Of a stretch of DNA of 19,914 nt, positions 1 to 5,712 are shown piece by piece. Both the position numbers and the translations under genes were made by a program. The notes beneath the pieces were generated by a model. The model ran no database searches and was not told the origin of the DNA. It saw only the letters and a program-made list of their open reading frames with translations. Source of the DNA: an uncultured Paenibacillaceae bacterium (GTDB lineage: Bacteria > Bacillota > Bacilli > Paenibacillales > DA-C8). The stretch spans positions 1 to 19,914 of the forward strand of contig CALGAO010000048.1 of assembly GCA_937957685.1 (NCBI GenBank), written 5' to 3'. How positions within the stretch are numbered: the first letter of the stretch is position 1; each line of letters starts with the position of its first letter.

Positions 1-359
1 AACGCCTTGGCCAGCTCCACCGCCTCGTTGATAACAACCTTGGGCGGTACGTCTTTGCTGTACTTCAGCTCATACAGCCCCATACGCAGGATTACGCGAT
101 CCATGCGGGCAATCTGGTCGATCGGCCATTCCGGCGCAATGGGCTGCAGCTCCGCGTCGAGCTCCTTCTCTTTCTCAGCTACGCCATGAACCAAGCGGAC
201 GATAAACTCTTTATCGTCCACAGTTGCCTGGTAGCGCGCGATGTTGCGCTGCAGGACTTCCTCGAGGTCAAACGTTTTGTCGCCAGTGGCCCGGCGAAAA
301 TCCTGCTCGAACAGTGTTTGCAGCGCAATAATGCGACCAAGGTGTCTATTGGATGCCAT
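1..359 (-). CDS. nusB: Transcription antitermination factor NusB, 3' end cut by the window edge
   Basis: My translation of the minus strand from ATG at 359 begins MASNRHLGRIIALQTLFEQD and runs open for 119 codons to the window edge. The start, the middle segment RMDRVILRMGLYELKY and the visible end VVINEAVELAKA are NusB family hallmarks. NusB binds boxA RNA with ribosomal protein S10 (NusE) and supports processive rRNA transcription. Only the last helices are missing; a full NusB is about 130-150 residues. A purine-rich site (GAGAGGGA) lies upstream of the start. It follows rpmF by 55 bases on the same strand, so the two are probably co-transcribed. The sequence style recalls Saccharibacteria NusB, but that affiliation comes from memory of the family. 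Confidence 0.9.
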   Translation of the reverse strand, partial: MASNRHLGRIIALQTLFEQDFRRATGDKTFDLEEVLQRNIARYQATVDDKEFIVRLVHGVAEKEKELDAELQPIAPEWPIDQIARMDRVILRMGLYELKYSKDVPPKVVINEAVELAKA

Positions 360-414
360 GGCGTTAAAGCTTCCCTCTCATACTTCCTAGTATACCGTTT
401 TGGGACGGCAGGGA

Positions 415-567
415 CTAGGCAGCTTTTGCGGTTTTGCCGCTTTCGCGGCGAGTGGTGTAAGCCTTAACAGGCGATTTGGCATTCACCTTGCGAGCGAGCT
501 CAACAACAAGATGGCTACGGCGGGCACCGGTACGGCGCGGACTGGTTCGTTTCTTTGGTTTACCCAT
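415..567 (-). CDS. rpmF: 50S ribosomal protein bL32, short form without zinc ribbon
   Basis: A 50-residue basic protein starts MGKPKKRTSPRRTGARRSH, the diagnostic N-terminus of bL32, a protein of the large ribosomal subunit. The start is ATG at 567, preceded by AAGGAG about ten bases upstream. The C-terminal half is Lys/Arg/Ala rich and has no cysteine, so the usual four-Cys (or Cys/His) zinc ribbon of bL32 is absent. Cys-less bL32 paralogues are known, so this need not be a defect. It stands directly upstream of nusB and has a plausible promoter of its own. It is too short for most ORF length cut-offs but is convincing by motif. Confidence 0.9.
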   Translation of the reverse strand: MGKPKKRTSPRRTGARRSHLVVELARKVNAKSPVKAYTTRRESGKTAKAA

Positions 568-609
568 TGGGAATCAAACTCCTTAAACTTCTGTAATATC
601 TTAGCTACT

Positions 610-637
610 ATTATAGCGAAAATAACAGATAAAGCAA
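610..637 (-). promoter_or_regulatory. Putative housekeeping-sigma promoter for rpmF-nusB
   Basis: On the minus strand a perfect TATAAT (610-615) lies 16 bases downstream of TTGCTT (632-637), about 40 bases before the rpmF start. The surrounding DNA is A/T rich. The -35 is weak (three of six matches), so the call rests mainly on the -10 and its position. Confidence 0.5.
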
Positions 638-973
638 GCTGGTGCCTCATGTACTTGATATTTTAACCTTTTGTTTCAAAATATATACATATGCATGTAC
701 CCTCTCCACGTGGGTCGATACCCTCGACATGACCTGCCTTCAGGCTCCAGCGCGAGGCGATCCCAAGAACCGTTCAGCATGCCGAAGGTGTCGACACCCC
801 GCGGGAAGACATAACGCTCATAGGCACAAGCGTTAGCATTGTTTGACTGCAGGCAAACTGTCGCCCCGCTTGGATGTTGGCGCGATTGTTATTGACTCTT
901 ACAGCCATACCCAAAGACTCCACGACCAACCCTGTGGCTGCGAACATGCTGGCGTAATATGTCAGGCGTTCGG
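638..973. other. Gap without a recognised gene; rich in inverted repeats
   Basis: No convincing protein gene is present. I checked for SRP RNA, RNase P RNA, tmRNA and tRNA signatures by eye and found none. The stretch contains several short perfect palindromes or hairpins: CCACGTGG at 706-713, GGGT-CGAT-ACCC at 712-723, GGTGTCGACACC at 787-798, CCCGCGGG at 798-805, a 7-bp stem at 812-835 and a 5-bp stem at 841-858. That density would fit a structured RNA or the 3' untranslated region of leuS. I could not assign it to a family. Confidence 0.4.
812..835. repeat. Perfect 7-bp inverted repeat, 10-base loop
   Basis: TAACGCT at 812-818 is the exact reverse complement of AGCGTTA at 829-835. There is no T-tract on either side, so it does not look like an intrinsic terminator. 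A second short hairpin (GTTTG at 841-845 with CAAAC at 854-858) follows immediately, making a tandem pair. Confidence 0.5.
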
Positions 974-3442
974 CTAGACCACAAAACTGACCAGACGGCC
1001 GGGAACGTAGATGGTCTTCTTTGGTTCCTGGCCATTCAGATAGCGGGCCACGCGTTCGTCGGCTTTGGCCTGCTCGATGATTTGCTGCTCAGAAGCGTCA
1101 GTTGCTACCTGCAGCTGGGCACGGACTTTGCCGTTAATCTGGACGACGATGGTCATTGTGTCGCTTGCCAGGTACTTCTCGTCATACTTCGGCCACTCGC
1201 TGATGTGGATAGAATCTTCGTGGCCGAACTGCGACCATAGCTCCTCGGTAATGTGCGGCGCGAACGGGGCCAATAGCTGCAGCAGAGTTTCGATGGTCTG
1301 CTTGGCCAGTGACTCTTTCTGTTTGATCTTGAAGAGATCGTTGACTGCTTCCATCATGGCGGCGATGGCGGTGTTGAAACCCAGAGCCTCGATGTCGTCG
1401 GTCACCTTCTTAGTGACGCGGTTGATGACGCGCAGCTGGTCTTCGCCTGGCTCGGCCGGCGTTTGCTGTTCAAGCACTTCTTGCGCCAGCGCCCAGACGC
1501 GCTGCAGGAATCGGAACGAGCCGCCCATGCCTTCGACACTCCAGTTGGCAGCCTGGTTCCACGGGCCGATAAACAGCTCCATGATGCGGATAGAGTCGGC
1601 GCCGTAGCCTTGCTCGATCAGGCCGTCGGGTTCAATGGTGTTGCCCTTGGATTTGCTCATCTTCTGGCCGTCGGGCGCAAGGATCATGCCCTGGTTGCGC
1701 AGAATCTTGAACGGCTCGCCGAAGTCGATCAGCCCAGCGTCTTGCATCACCTTGGTCCACATGCGGGCGTAGAGGAGGTGCATGACGGCGTGTTCGGCGC
1801 CGCCGATGTAGTCGTCGACGGGCAGCCAGTATTTAATTTTCTCTGGATCGAACGCACGGTCGTTGTTATGCGGGTCGGCGTAGCGCAGGAAGTACCAGCT
1901 ACTGCAGGCAAAGCCGTCCATGGTGTCTGTTTCGCGCTTGGCCGGGCCGCCACACTGCGGACACTCGACGTTCACCCACTCTTCCACGCGGGCCAGCGGG
2001 CTGCGGCCGTCGCCGCTTGGTTCGTAGCTCTCAATCTCGGGCAGGACGACGGGCAGCTGGTCTTCGGGTACGGGTACAGTGCCACACTTCTCGCAGTGGA
2101 TCATCGGGATCGGCGCACCCCAATACCGCTGGCGGCTGATCAGCCAGTCGCGGATGCGGTAGTTGTGCACGCGCTTGCCCATGCCGCGCTCTTCCATGTA
2201 GTCCTTAATCTTCTCTTTTGCCTCGTGGATGTCCAGGCCGTCCAGGAAGCCGGAATTAATCATCGTTCCCTCCTCTTCCTGCACCTGCTCAGGCCGGGTG
2301 ATCTCGGAAGTGTCGCCGTCCGGGCCGACTACCACGCGCTTGATTGGAATATTAAACGTTTTGGCAAACTCGAAGTCGCGCATGTCGTGGCCAGGTACGC
2401 CCACGACGGCGCCGGTACCGAAGTGCATGAGCACGAAGTCGCTCACCCACACCGGCATTTCCTCGCCAGTAAGCTCGTTCTTAACGTAAAAGCCGGTGAA
2501 TGCGCCGGTCTTGAGCCGGCCTTCTTCCTGGCGCTCGAGCTCACTCTTGGCCAGTGCTTTGTCGACGTAGTGCTTGACCGCCTGCCAGTGCGACGGGCCG
2601 TTGGTGGGCACGATTTCCTGGTCGATCACTTTCTTCACGAACGGATGCTCCGGCGCCAGCACCACGAATGTTGCGCCAAAGTTGGTGTCCGGGCGCGTAG
2701 TGAAACAGGTGATAGTTTCATCGCTGTCAACGTTGGCCACCTTGTAGGTGATGTTAATGCCGGTCTTGTGGCCGATCCAGTTGCGCTGCATGGTCTTGAT
2801 GGCATGGCTCCAGTCCACGTCGTCCAGGTCTTTCTCTAGCCGGTCGGCGTAGTCGGTGATCTTAAAGAACCATTGCTTGAGCGTCTTTTTCTCTACCTGC
2901 GTGCCGCAGCGCCAGCACTGGCCGTTTTCGACTTGCTCGTTGGCCAGCACGGTTTTATCGACTGGGCACCACCACTGGGCGCTGTCTTTTTGGTAGGCCA
3001 ACCCGCGCTTGTGGAGCAAGAGGAAGAACCACTGCGTCCACTTGTAATACTCGGGGTCGGTGCTGTTGATCTCGCGCGACCAGTCGTAACTAAAGCCCAT
3101 TTGGGTTAGCTGCTTTTTGAACCGTTCCACATTCTCGGCCACGGCCTTTTGCGGACTGGTGCCGGTCTTGATGGCGTAGTTTTCGGCAGGCAAGCCAAAC
3201 GCATCCCAACCCATTGGGTGAAGTACGTTAAAACCGCGCATGCGGTAGTAACGGCTCATGGCGTCGCCGATGGTATAGTTGCGCACATGGCCGACGTGCA
3301 TGGCCGCACCGCTCGGATACGGGAAGTACTCCAGGATATACTTCTTTGGCTTGTCCGAGTTTTCGTCAGCTTCGTAAATTTTGCTTTCGGCCCACTTTTG
3401 TTGCCACTTAGGCTCTATCTCTTTTGGATTGTATCGCTTCAC
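974..3442 (-). CDS. leuS: Leucyl-tRNA synthetase
   Basis: This 822-residue class I aminoacyl-tRNA synthetase charges tRNA-Leu with leucine in the cytoplasm. Visible motifs are the ATP-binding HIGH variant HVGH (residues 49-52), the editing-domain threonine-rich peptide TTRPDT (248-253), GTGAVVGVPGHD in the CP1 editing domain, cysteine pairs CWRC, CEKC and CPQC, and KMSKS (594-598) that closes the catalytic site. The length is slightly shorter than E. coli LeuRS (about 860). Translation begins at GTG (3440-3442), with AGAGGAG (3451-3457) eight bases upstream. The N-terminus MKRYNPKEIEPKWQ and overall wording resemble CPR/Saccharibacteria LeuRS. Upstream lies a leucine-rich mini-ORF plus hairpin and T-tract, suggesting attenuation control. 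Family assignment is certain; lineage is inferred. Confidence 0.97.
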   Translation of the reverse strand: MKRYNPKEIEPKWQQKWAESKIYEADENSDKPKKYILEYFPYPSGAAMHVGHVRNYTIGDAMSRYYRMRGFNVLHPMGWDAFGLPAENYAIKTGTSPQKAVAENVERFKKQLTQMGFSYDWSREINSTDPEYYKWTQWFFLLLHKRGLAYQKDSAQWWCPVDKTVLANEQVENGQCWRCGTQVEKKTLKQWFFKITDYADRLEKDLDDVDWSHAIKTMQRNWIGHKTGINITYKVANVDSDETITCFTTRPDTNFGATFVVLAPEHPFVKKVIDQEIVPTNGPSHWQAVKHYVDKALAKSELERQEEGRLKTGAFTGFYVKNELTGEEMPVWVSDFVLMHFGTGAVVGVPGHDMRDFEFAKTFNIPIKRVVVGPDGDTSEITRPEQVQEEEGTMINSGFLDGLDIHEAKEKIKDYMEERGMGKRVHNYRIRDWLISRQRYWGAPIPMIHCEKCGTVPVPEDQLPVVLPEIESYEPSGDGRSPLARVEEWVNVECPQCGGPAKRETDTMDGFACSSWYFLRYADPHNNDRAFDPEKIKYWLPVDDYIGGAEHAVMHLLYARMWTKVMQDAGLIDFGEPFKILRNQGMILAPDGQKMSKSKGNTIEPDGLIEQGYGADSIRIMELFIGPWNQAANWSVEGMGGSFRFLQRVWALAQEVLEQQTPAEPGEDQLRVINRVTKKVTDDIEALGFNTAIAAMMEAVNDLFKIKQKESLAKQTIETLLQLLAPFAPHITEELWSQFGHEDSIHISEWPKYDEKYLASDTMTIVVQINGKVRAQLQVATDASEQQIIEQAKADERVARYLNGQEPKKTIYVPGRLVSFVV

Positions 3443-3471
3443 TACAAATACTCCTCTAGTCTTTTACTGAA

Positions 3472-3477
3472 ATTATA
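3472..3477 (-). promoter_or_regulatory. Possible second -10 element close to leuS
   Basis: A perfect TATAAT reads on the minus strand between the upstream terminator-like T-tract and the leuS ribosome binding site. It would give a leader of only about 25 bases. No good -35 is present (TATTAG at the 17-base spacing) and there is no TG extension. It could be a basal promoter that escapes attenuation, or chance in A/T-rich DNA. Confidence 0.3.
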
Positions 3478-3486
3478 CTTGAGAAC

Positions 3487-3515
3487 AAAAAAAACTAATA
3501 CGCCCCTAACGGGCG
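3487..3515 (-). terminator. Intrinsic terminator-like hairpin upstream of leuS (candidate attenuator)
   Basis: On the minus strand CGCCC (3511-3515) pairs with GGGCG (3501-3505) across the loop GTTAG. It is followed by TATTAG and then eight consecutive T (3487-3494). The stem is short but all G/C. The T-run starts six bases after the stem, which is less tight than in a textbook terminator. It lies between a leucine-rich mini-ORF and leuS on the same strand, where an attenuator would be. It could also be a plain terminator of a gene lost at the junction. Confidence 0.5.
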
Positions 3516-3550
3516 AGGAGGAAGCTAAGGCCGAGTATCCGAGTGCTCAT
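3506..3550 (-). CDS. Putative leucine-rich leader peptide of leuS
   Basis: ATG at 3550 opens a 14-codon ORF, MSTRILGLSFLLAR, ending in TAG at 3506. Four codons are leucine (CTC, CTT, CTC, CTC), the last two adjacent. The stop codon falls in the loop of the terminator-like hairpin, and the hairpin's 5' arm begins at the last base of the second adjacent CTC. A ribosome waiting for Leu-tRNA there would cover the stem. No Shine-Dalgarno site is visible, but the promoter -10 ends only 10 bases before the ATG, so the transcript would be nearly leaderless. The frame is open further upstream, so this could instead be the C-terminal tail of a gene cut off at the junction. Confidence 0.45.
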   Translation of the reverse strand: MSTRILGLSFLLAR

Positions 3551-3640
3551 CTTGCTGACTATTATACCATGATTACCGGCCGTAGAAAATGCCGGGCTGG
3601 CCGGGAGGCAGATCGAGCAGCGGAACGGCTGACGATGCCC
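3551..3640. other. Probable junction between two unrelated genomes
   Basis: Left of this stretch all genes are minus strand and CPR-like; right of it all are plus strand and Paenibacillus-like. The comF reading frame to the right meets an in-frame TAG at 3583 and has no N-terminal half. The exact breakpoint cannot be fixed by eye. Confidence 0.65.
3561..3569 (-). promoter_or_regulatory. Extended -10 promoter for the leuS leader
   Basis: TGGTATAAT on the minus strand matches an extended -10 (TGnTATAAT), which can work without a good -35. Transcription would start near 3554, about four bases before the ATG of the leader peptide. The nearby assembly junction makes it possible that the upstream flank belongs to the other genome. 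Confidence 0.45.
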
Positions 3641-3882
3641 GGCCGGAGAGTGGCATCACAGGTGGAGCCGCATCGGGGACTGACCCGGCGAACGGAGGGA
3701 TGCTGAAGGGCGCCATGCCTGGTGAAGTTATGGACGGCCCGCCAACTGCGCGAGGCGTCAGACCCGATGCCATCGTGATCGTCGATGACGTCTACACCAC
3801 CGGTAGCACCTTGCATGAGTGTGCGCGCGTCCTGCATGCGGAGCTGCGGGTCCCGATATACAGCGTAACCTGGGCGAGATAA
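3589..3882 (+). CDS. comF: ComF family phosphoribosyltransferase-like protein, C-terminal part only
   Basis: The last 40 residues carry the ComF hallmark VIVDDVYTTGSTLHECAR, the PRPP-binding loop of the phosphoribosyltransferase fold, and end in YSVTWAR, as in Bacillus ComFC and Paenibacillus relatives. ComF proteins are needed for DNA uptake during transformation. A complete protein is about 220-250 residues and starts with a Cys4 zinc motif; only 97 residues are open here. The first 55 or so are rich in Gly, Pro and Ala and do not resemble the family's Arg-rich linker. ATG at 3589 is merely the first Met after TAG at 3583, so the true start is missing. Its place before yvyF and flgM matches the B. 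subtilis comF-flagellar operon. Loss of the 5' end is best explained by the junction. Confidence 0.75.
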   Translation: MPGWPGGRSSSGTADDARPESGITGGAASGTDPANGGMLKGAMPGEVMDGPPTARGVRPDAIVIVDDVYTTGSTLHECARVLHAELRVPIYSVTWAR

Positions 3883-3890
3883 GCGGCGAC

Positions 3891-3915
3891 CGCGCAGTCA
3901 GGCGGTCCCTGCGCG
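3891..3915. repeat. GC-rich inverted repeat just after comF
   Basis: CGCGCAG (3891-3897) is the reverse complement of CTGCGCG (3909-3915), with an 11-base loop. No T-run follows, so it may be a transcript-stabilising or pause hairpin rather than an intrinsic terminator. Confidence 0.4.
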
Positions 3916-3982
3916 ACCGCAGCCGCCAGCTGCCGTCGACCGCACTCCGCCAGCCGGACAATCTGCCTGTGAAACTCCTTAA

Positions 3983-4011
3983 TCGTCAATCCTCGACAGT
4001 ATTCATATACT
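3983..4011 (+). promoter_or_regulatory. Candidate SigA promoter for yvyF
   Basis: TCGTCA (3983-3988), a 17-base spacer and TATACT (4006-4011) match the vegetative consensus at four and five of six positions. The A/T-rich stretch stands out from its GC-rich surroundings and sits 110 bases before the yvyF start. Confidence 0.35.
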
Positions 4012-4121
4012 TTTCAGAACAGTTGTAGTAAAATTTAAATAGATCGAACAAGCTGTGATGGCCAGGCAAGATGCAGAATCGGGCATTTGTGGACTGGTCT
4101 TACTTGTGGAGGGCGGGGCCA

Positions 4122-4553
4122 ATGAATCTGAACATCGCCAATTGTCCGCGTTGCGGCAAGATCTTCGCGAGGGGAATCAGCGACGTCTGCGCTACCTGCA
4201 AGCGAGAGGTTGAGGAGGAATACCTTCGCTGCGTGGAATATCTGCGAGACAATCGGGGCGCAAGCATCCATGAACTGAGTGAGGCAACGGGGGTATCCAT
4301 TCGCCAGATCACGAAGTTCATCCGTGAGGGCCGATTCGCGCTGATCAATGCGCCGAATCTCGGCTATCCATGCGAATCTTGCGGAAATCCGATCCAGTCC
4401 GGCAACCTGTGCGAGGAATGCCGGAAGAAGTTTGCAAGGGAAGCCCGGAAGATCCAGCAGCAGCTGGAATCGCGTCGGGAGAAGGAGCAACCTCGTCCGC
4501 AATGGTCAGGACCGGCGTACAGGATCAAGACAGACAAAGACCCCAAGTTATGA
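4122..4553 (+). CDS. yvyF: Flagellar operon protein YvyF (TIGR03826-type)
   Basis: A 143-residue protein begins MNLNIANCPRCGKIFARG. It carries an N-terminal CxxC pair, a later CATC and a C-terminal CESC...CEEC cluster, so probably two zinc-binding knuckles. Between them is a helix-turn-helix-like segment (ELSEATGVSIRQITKFIREG). This is the pattern of YvyF, the conserved but poorly understood protein between comF and flgM in Bacillaceae and Paenibacillaceae. I chose ATG 4122 because GGAGGG (4108-4113) lies eight bases upstream and it gives the family's usual start; the frame is open further upstream from 4071. The Lys/Arg/Gln-rich tail looks disordered. A regulatory role is inferred from the HTH-like core, not shown. 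Confidence 0.9.
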   Translation: MNLNIANCPRCGKIFARGISDVCATCKREVEEEYLRCVEYLRDNRGASIHELSEATGVSIRQITKFIREGRFALINAPNLGYPCESCGNPIQSGNLCEECRKKFAREARKIQQQLESRREKEQPRPQWSGPAYRIKTDKDPKL

Positions 4554-4695
4554 TCTTGCGGTCATGAACATTCATCCTGCCGGAAGCGGATGCATGTCAT
4601 CGATGCAGGGGGAGAAGCGCCCATCGACCAATCCGGTCACGATGACAAACAATCCTGAAACCGGTTAATATTTCTATCCGGAAAAGTGAAAACTA

Positions 4696-4724
4696 TAAAC
4701 AATCCATCTATGTCAACCGATAAT
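4696..4724 (+). promoter_or_regulatory. SigD (flagellar sigma) promoter for flgM
   Basis: TAAA (4696-4699) and CCGATAAT (4717-4724) resemble the B. subtilis SigD consensus TAAA-N15-GCCGATAT, with a spacing one base longer. B. subtilis flgM is likewise served by a SigD promoter. The -10 element is also the left arm of the terminator hairpin that ends the yvyF transcript. Confidence 0.6.
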
Positions 4725-4753
4725 GAGTATAGGATTATCGGTTTTTCTTTTTT
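4715..4753 (+). terminator. Intrinsic terminator after yvyF
   Basis: AACCGATAAT (4715-4724) pairs perfectly with ATTATCGGTT (4734-4743) over a nine-base loop, followed by a T-rich run broken by one C up to 4753. It would end transcripts arriving from comF-yvyF. Transcripts starting at the overlapping SigD promoter would contain only the right arm and so escape it. Confidence 0.8.
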
Positions 4754-4779
4754 GCGGAATCGTGAGGTGAGAGCAGTTT

Positions 4780-5061
4780 ATGAAGATCAATGAATTCAAT
4801 CGAGTCGGATCCGTCAATCCATATCGCAAAACGAACGAAACAACGCCTGGCAGCATGGTGAAGAACAGGCAATCCATGAAAGATCAGGTGCAGATCTCCT
4901 CGCAGGCGAAGGAGCTTCTGGAGGCTCAGGCCAGCCACGATCCGGAACGGGCGGAGCGCATCGCGGAGCTGAAGAAGGCTGTGCAGGAGGGGACTTATCA
5001 TGTCCCGTCCGGTCTGATCGCGGAGAAGCTGCTGCGCTATCTGACGAACAAACCGGAATGA
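4780..5061 (+). CDS. flgM: Anti-sigma-D factor FlgM
   Basis: This 93-residue protein has the FlgM layout: a flexible N-terminal half starting MKINEFNRVGSVNPY, then the conserved sigma-binding segment QVQISSQAKELLEA (residues 36-49) and a helical tail ending GLIAEKLLRYL. FlgM holds SigD inactive until the hook-basal body is complete. Length matches the family (about 88-100). The start ATG at 4780 has GAGGTGAGA upstream. The SigD-like promoter in front implies the usual negative feedback. flgN follows after 87 bases. Confidence 0.95.
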   Translation: MKINEFNRVGSVNPYRKTNETTPGSMVKNRQSMKDQVQISSQAKELLEAQASHDPERAERIAELKKAVQEGTYHVPSGLIAEKLLRYLTNKPE

Positions 5062-5078
5062 TCGCAAGTGAAGCCATC

Positions 5079-5110
5079 CTGGACGGGGCTTCCGACTCTT
5101 CGTCGTCCAG
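5079..5110 (+). repeat. Intercistronic hairpin between flgM and flgN
   Basis: CTGGACG (5079-5085) is the exact reverse complement of CGTCCAG (5104-5110), with an 18-base loop. It has no T-tract, so it is more likely a stability or processing element than a terminator. Confidence 0.4.
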
Positions 5111-5148
5111 AGACAGACATGCCTGAGATGGAAAGGTGACCACAGATC

Positions 5149-5655
5149 ATGGCGATCACACAGCTGATGGAGATACTTGAACAATTGACTGAGCGGCATG
5201 AGAGGCTGCTGGCGCTGTCTGAAGTGAAACGGGAAGTCGTGATTCACGACCGGGTGGACGATCTGATGAAGATCACCGCGGAGGAGAACGCCCTGGTGAA
5301 GGAGATCACGAGACTGGAGATCCTCATGAGGCAGTCTGTGGTGCAGGCTGCCGCAGCGTTCGGCGTCGAACTGGGTGAATCCCATACGATCAGCGACCTG
5401 ATGCAGGTCATGCCTGATCGCCATGAAGCTGAGCGGAACCGGATCGCGAAGGAGCGTCAGAAGCTGGTGGAGACGATCAGCAGGCTGCGGGAGAACAATG
5501 AGCTGAATCGTCAATTGATCCAGCAATCGCTTGATTATATCTCATTCCAGATCGACATCCTGACGGATGCGCCGGAACAGGACATGATGTATCAGAAGCC
5601 CACCGACGAACAGCAGGTGAAGAAGCGGACGGGGCTGTTCGACCGCAAGGCATGA
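5149..5655 (+). CDS. flgN: FlgN family chaperone for hook-associated proteins
   Basis: This 168-residue, almost wholly helical protein matches FlgN (B. subtilis YvyG). FlgN is the cytoplasmic export chaperone for FlgK and FlgL, which are encoded immediately downstream. Heptad-like patterns (LMEILEQLTERHERLLAL near the start; NRIAKERQKLVETISRLREN around residues 96-115) indicate coiled-coil helices. The conserved NRQLIQQSLDYI segment (residues 119-130) is the region that binds the C-termini of FlgK/FlgL in studied homologues. Start ATG 5149 is preceded by GGAAAGGTGA. The tail after about residue 140 is polar and probably disordered. Confidence 0.92.
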   Translation: MAITQLMEILEQLTERHERLLALSEVKREVVIHDRVDDLMKITAEENALVKEITRLEILMRQSVVQAAAAFGVELGESHTISDLMQVMPDRHEAERNRIAKERQKLVETISRLRENNELNRQLIQQSLDYISFQIDILTDAPEQDMMYQKPTDEQQVKKRTGLFDRKA

Positions 5656-5712
5656 AGGCTATCTGAACGCATGAGACGGATATGAACAAACTGACGAGGG
5701 GAAGTGGATGGA

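Noticed and set aside
774..947. A 57-codon minus-strand ORF after leuS (ATG at 947)
   Set aside because: No ribosome binding site, no recognisable motif, and it crosses the palindrome-rich stretch; probably chance.
638..973. SRP RNA, RNase P RNA, tmRNA or tRNA in the gap
   Set aside because: The signature stretches (GGAAGGAAGCAGCC-like loop, GAGGAAAGTCC, tag reading frame, GGTTCGA arm) were not found on either strand by eye.
1463..2839. A 458-codon plus-strand ORF inside leuS
   Set aside because: It is antisense to a certain leuS gene with intact motifs; its Val/His/Ala-rich composition is typical of an antisense shadow in GC-rich DNA.
3551..3882. Horizontal transfer of a flagellar locus into a CPR genome, or of leuS into Paenibacillus
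   Set aside because: The join truncates comF and no transposase, integrase, tRNA or direct repeats mark it; an assembly chimera is simpler.
3891..3915. GC-rich hairpin after comF as a terminator
   Set aside because: No T-tract follows it on either strand, so I list it only as an inverted repeat.
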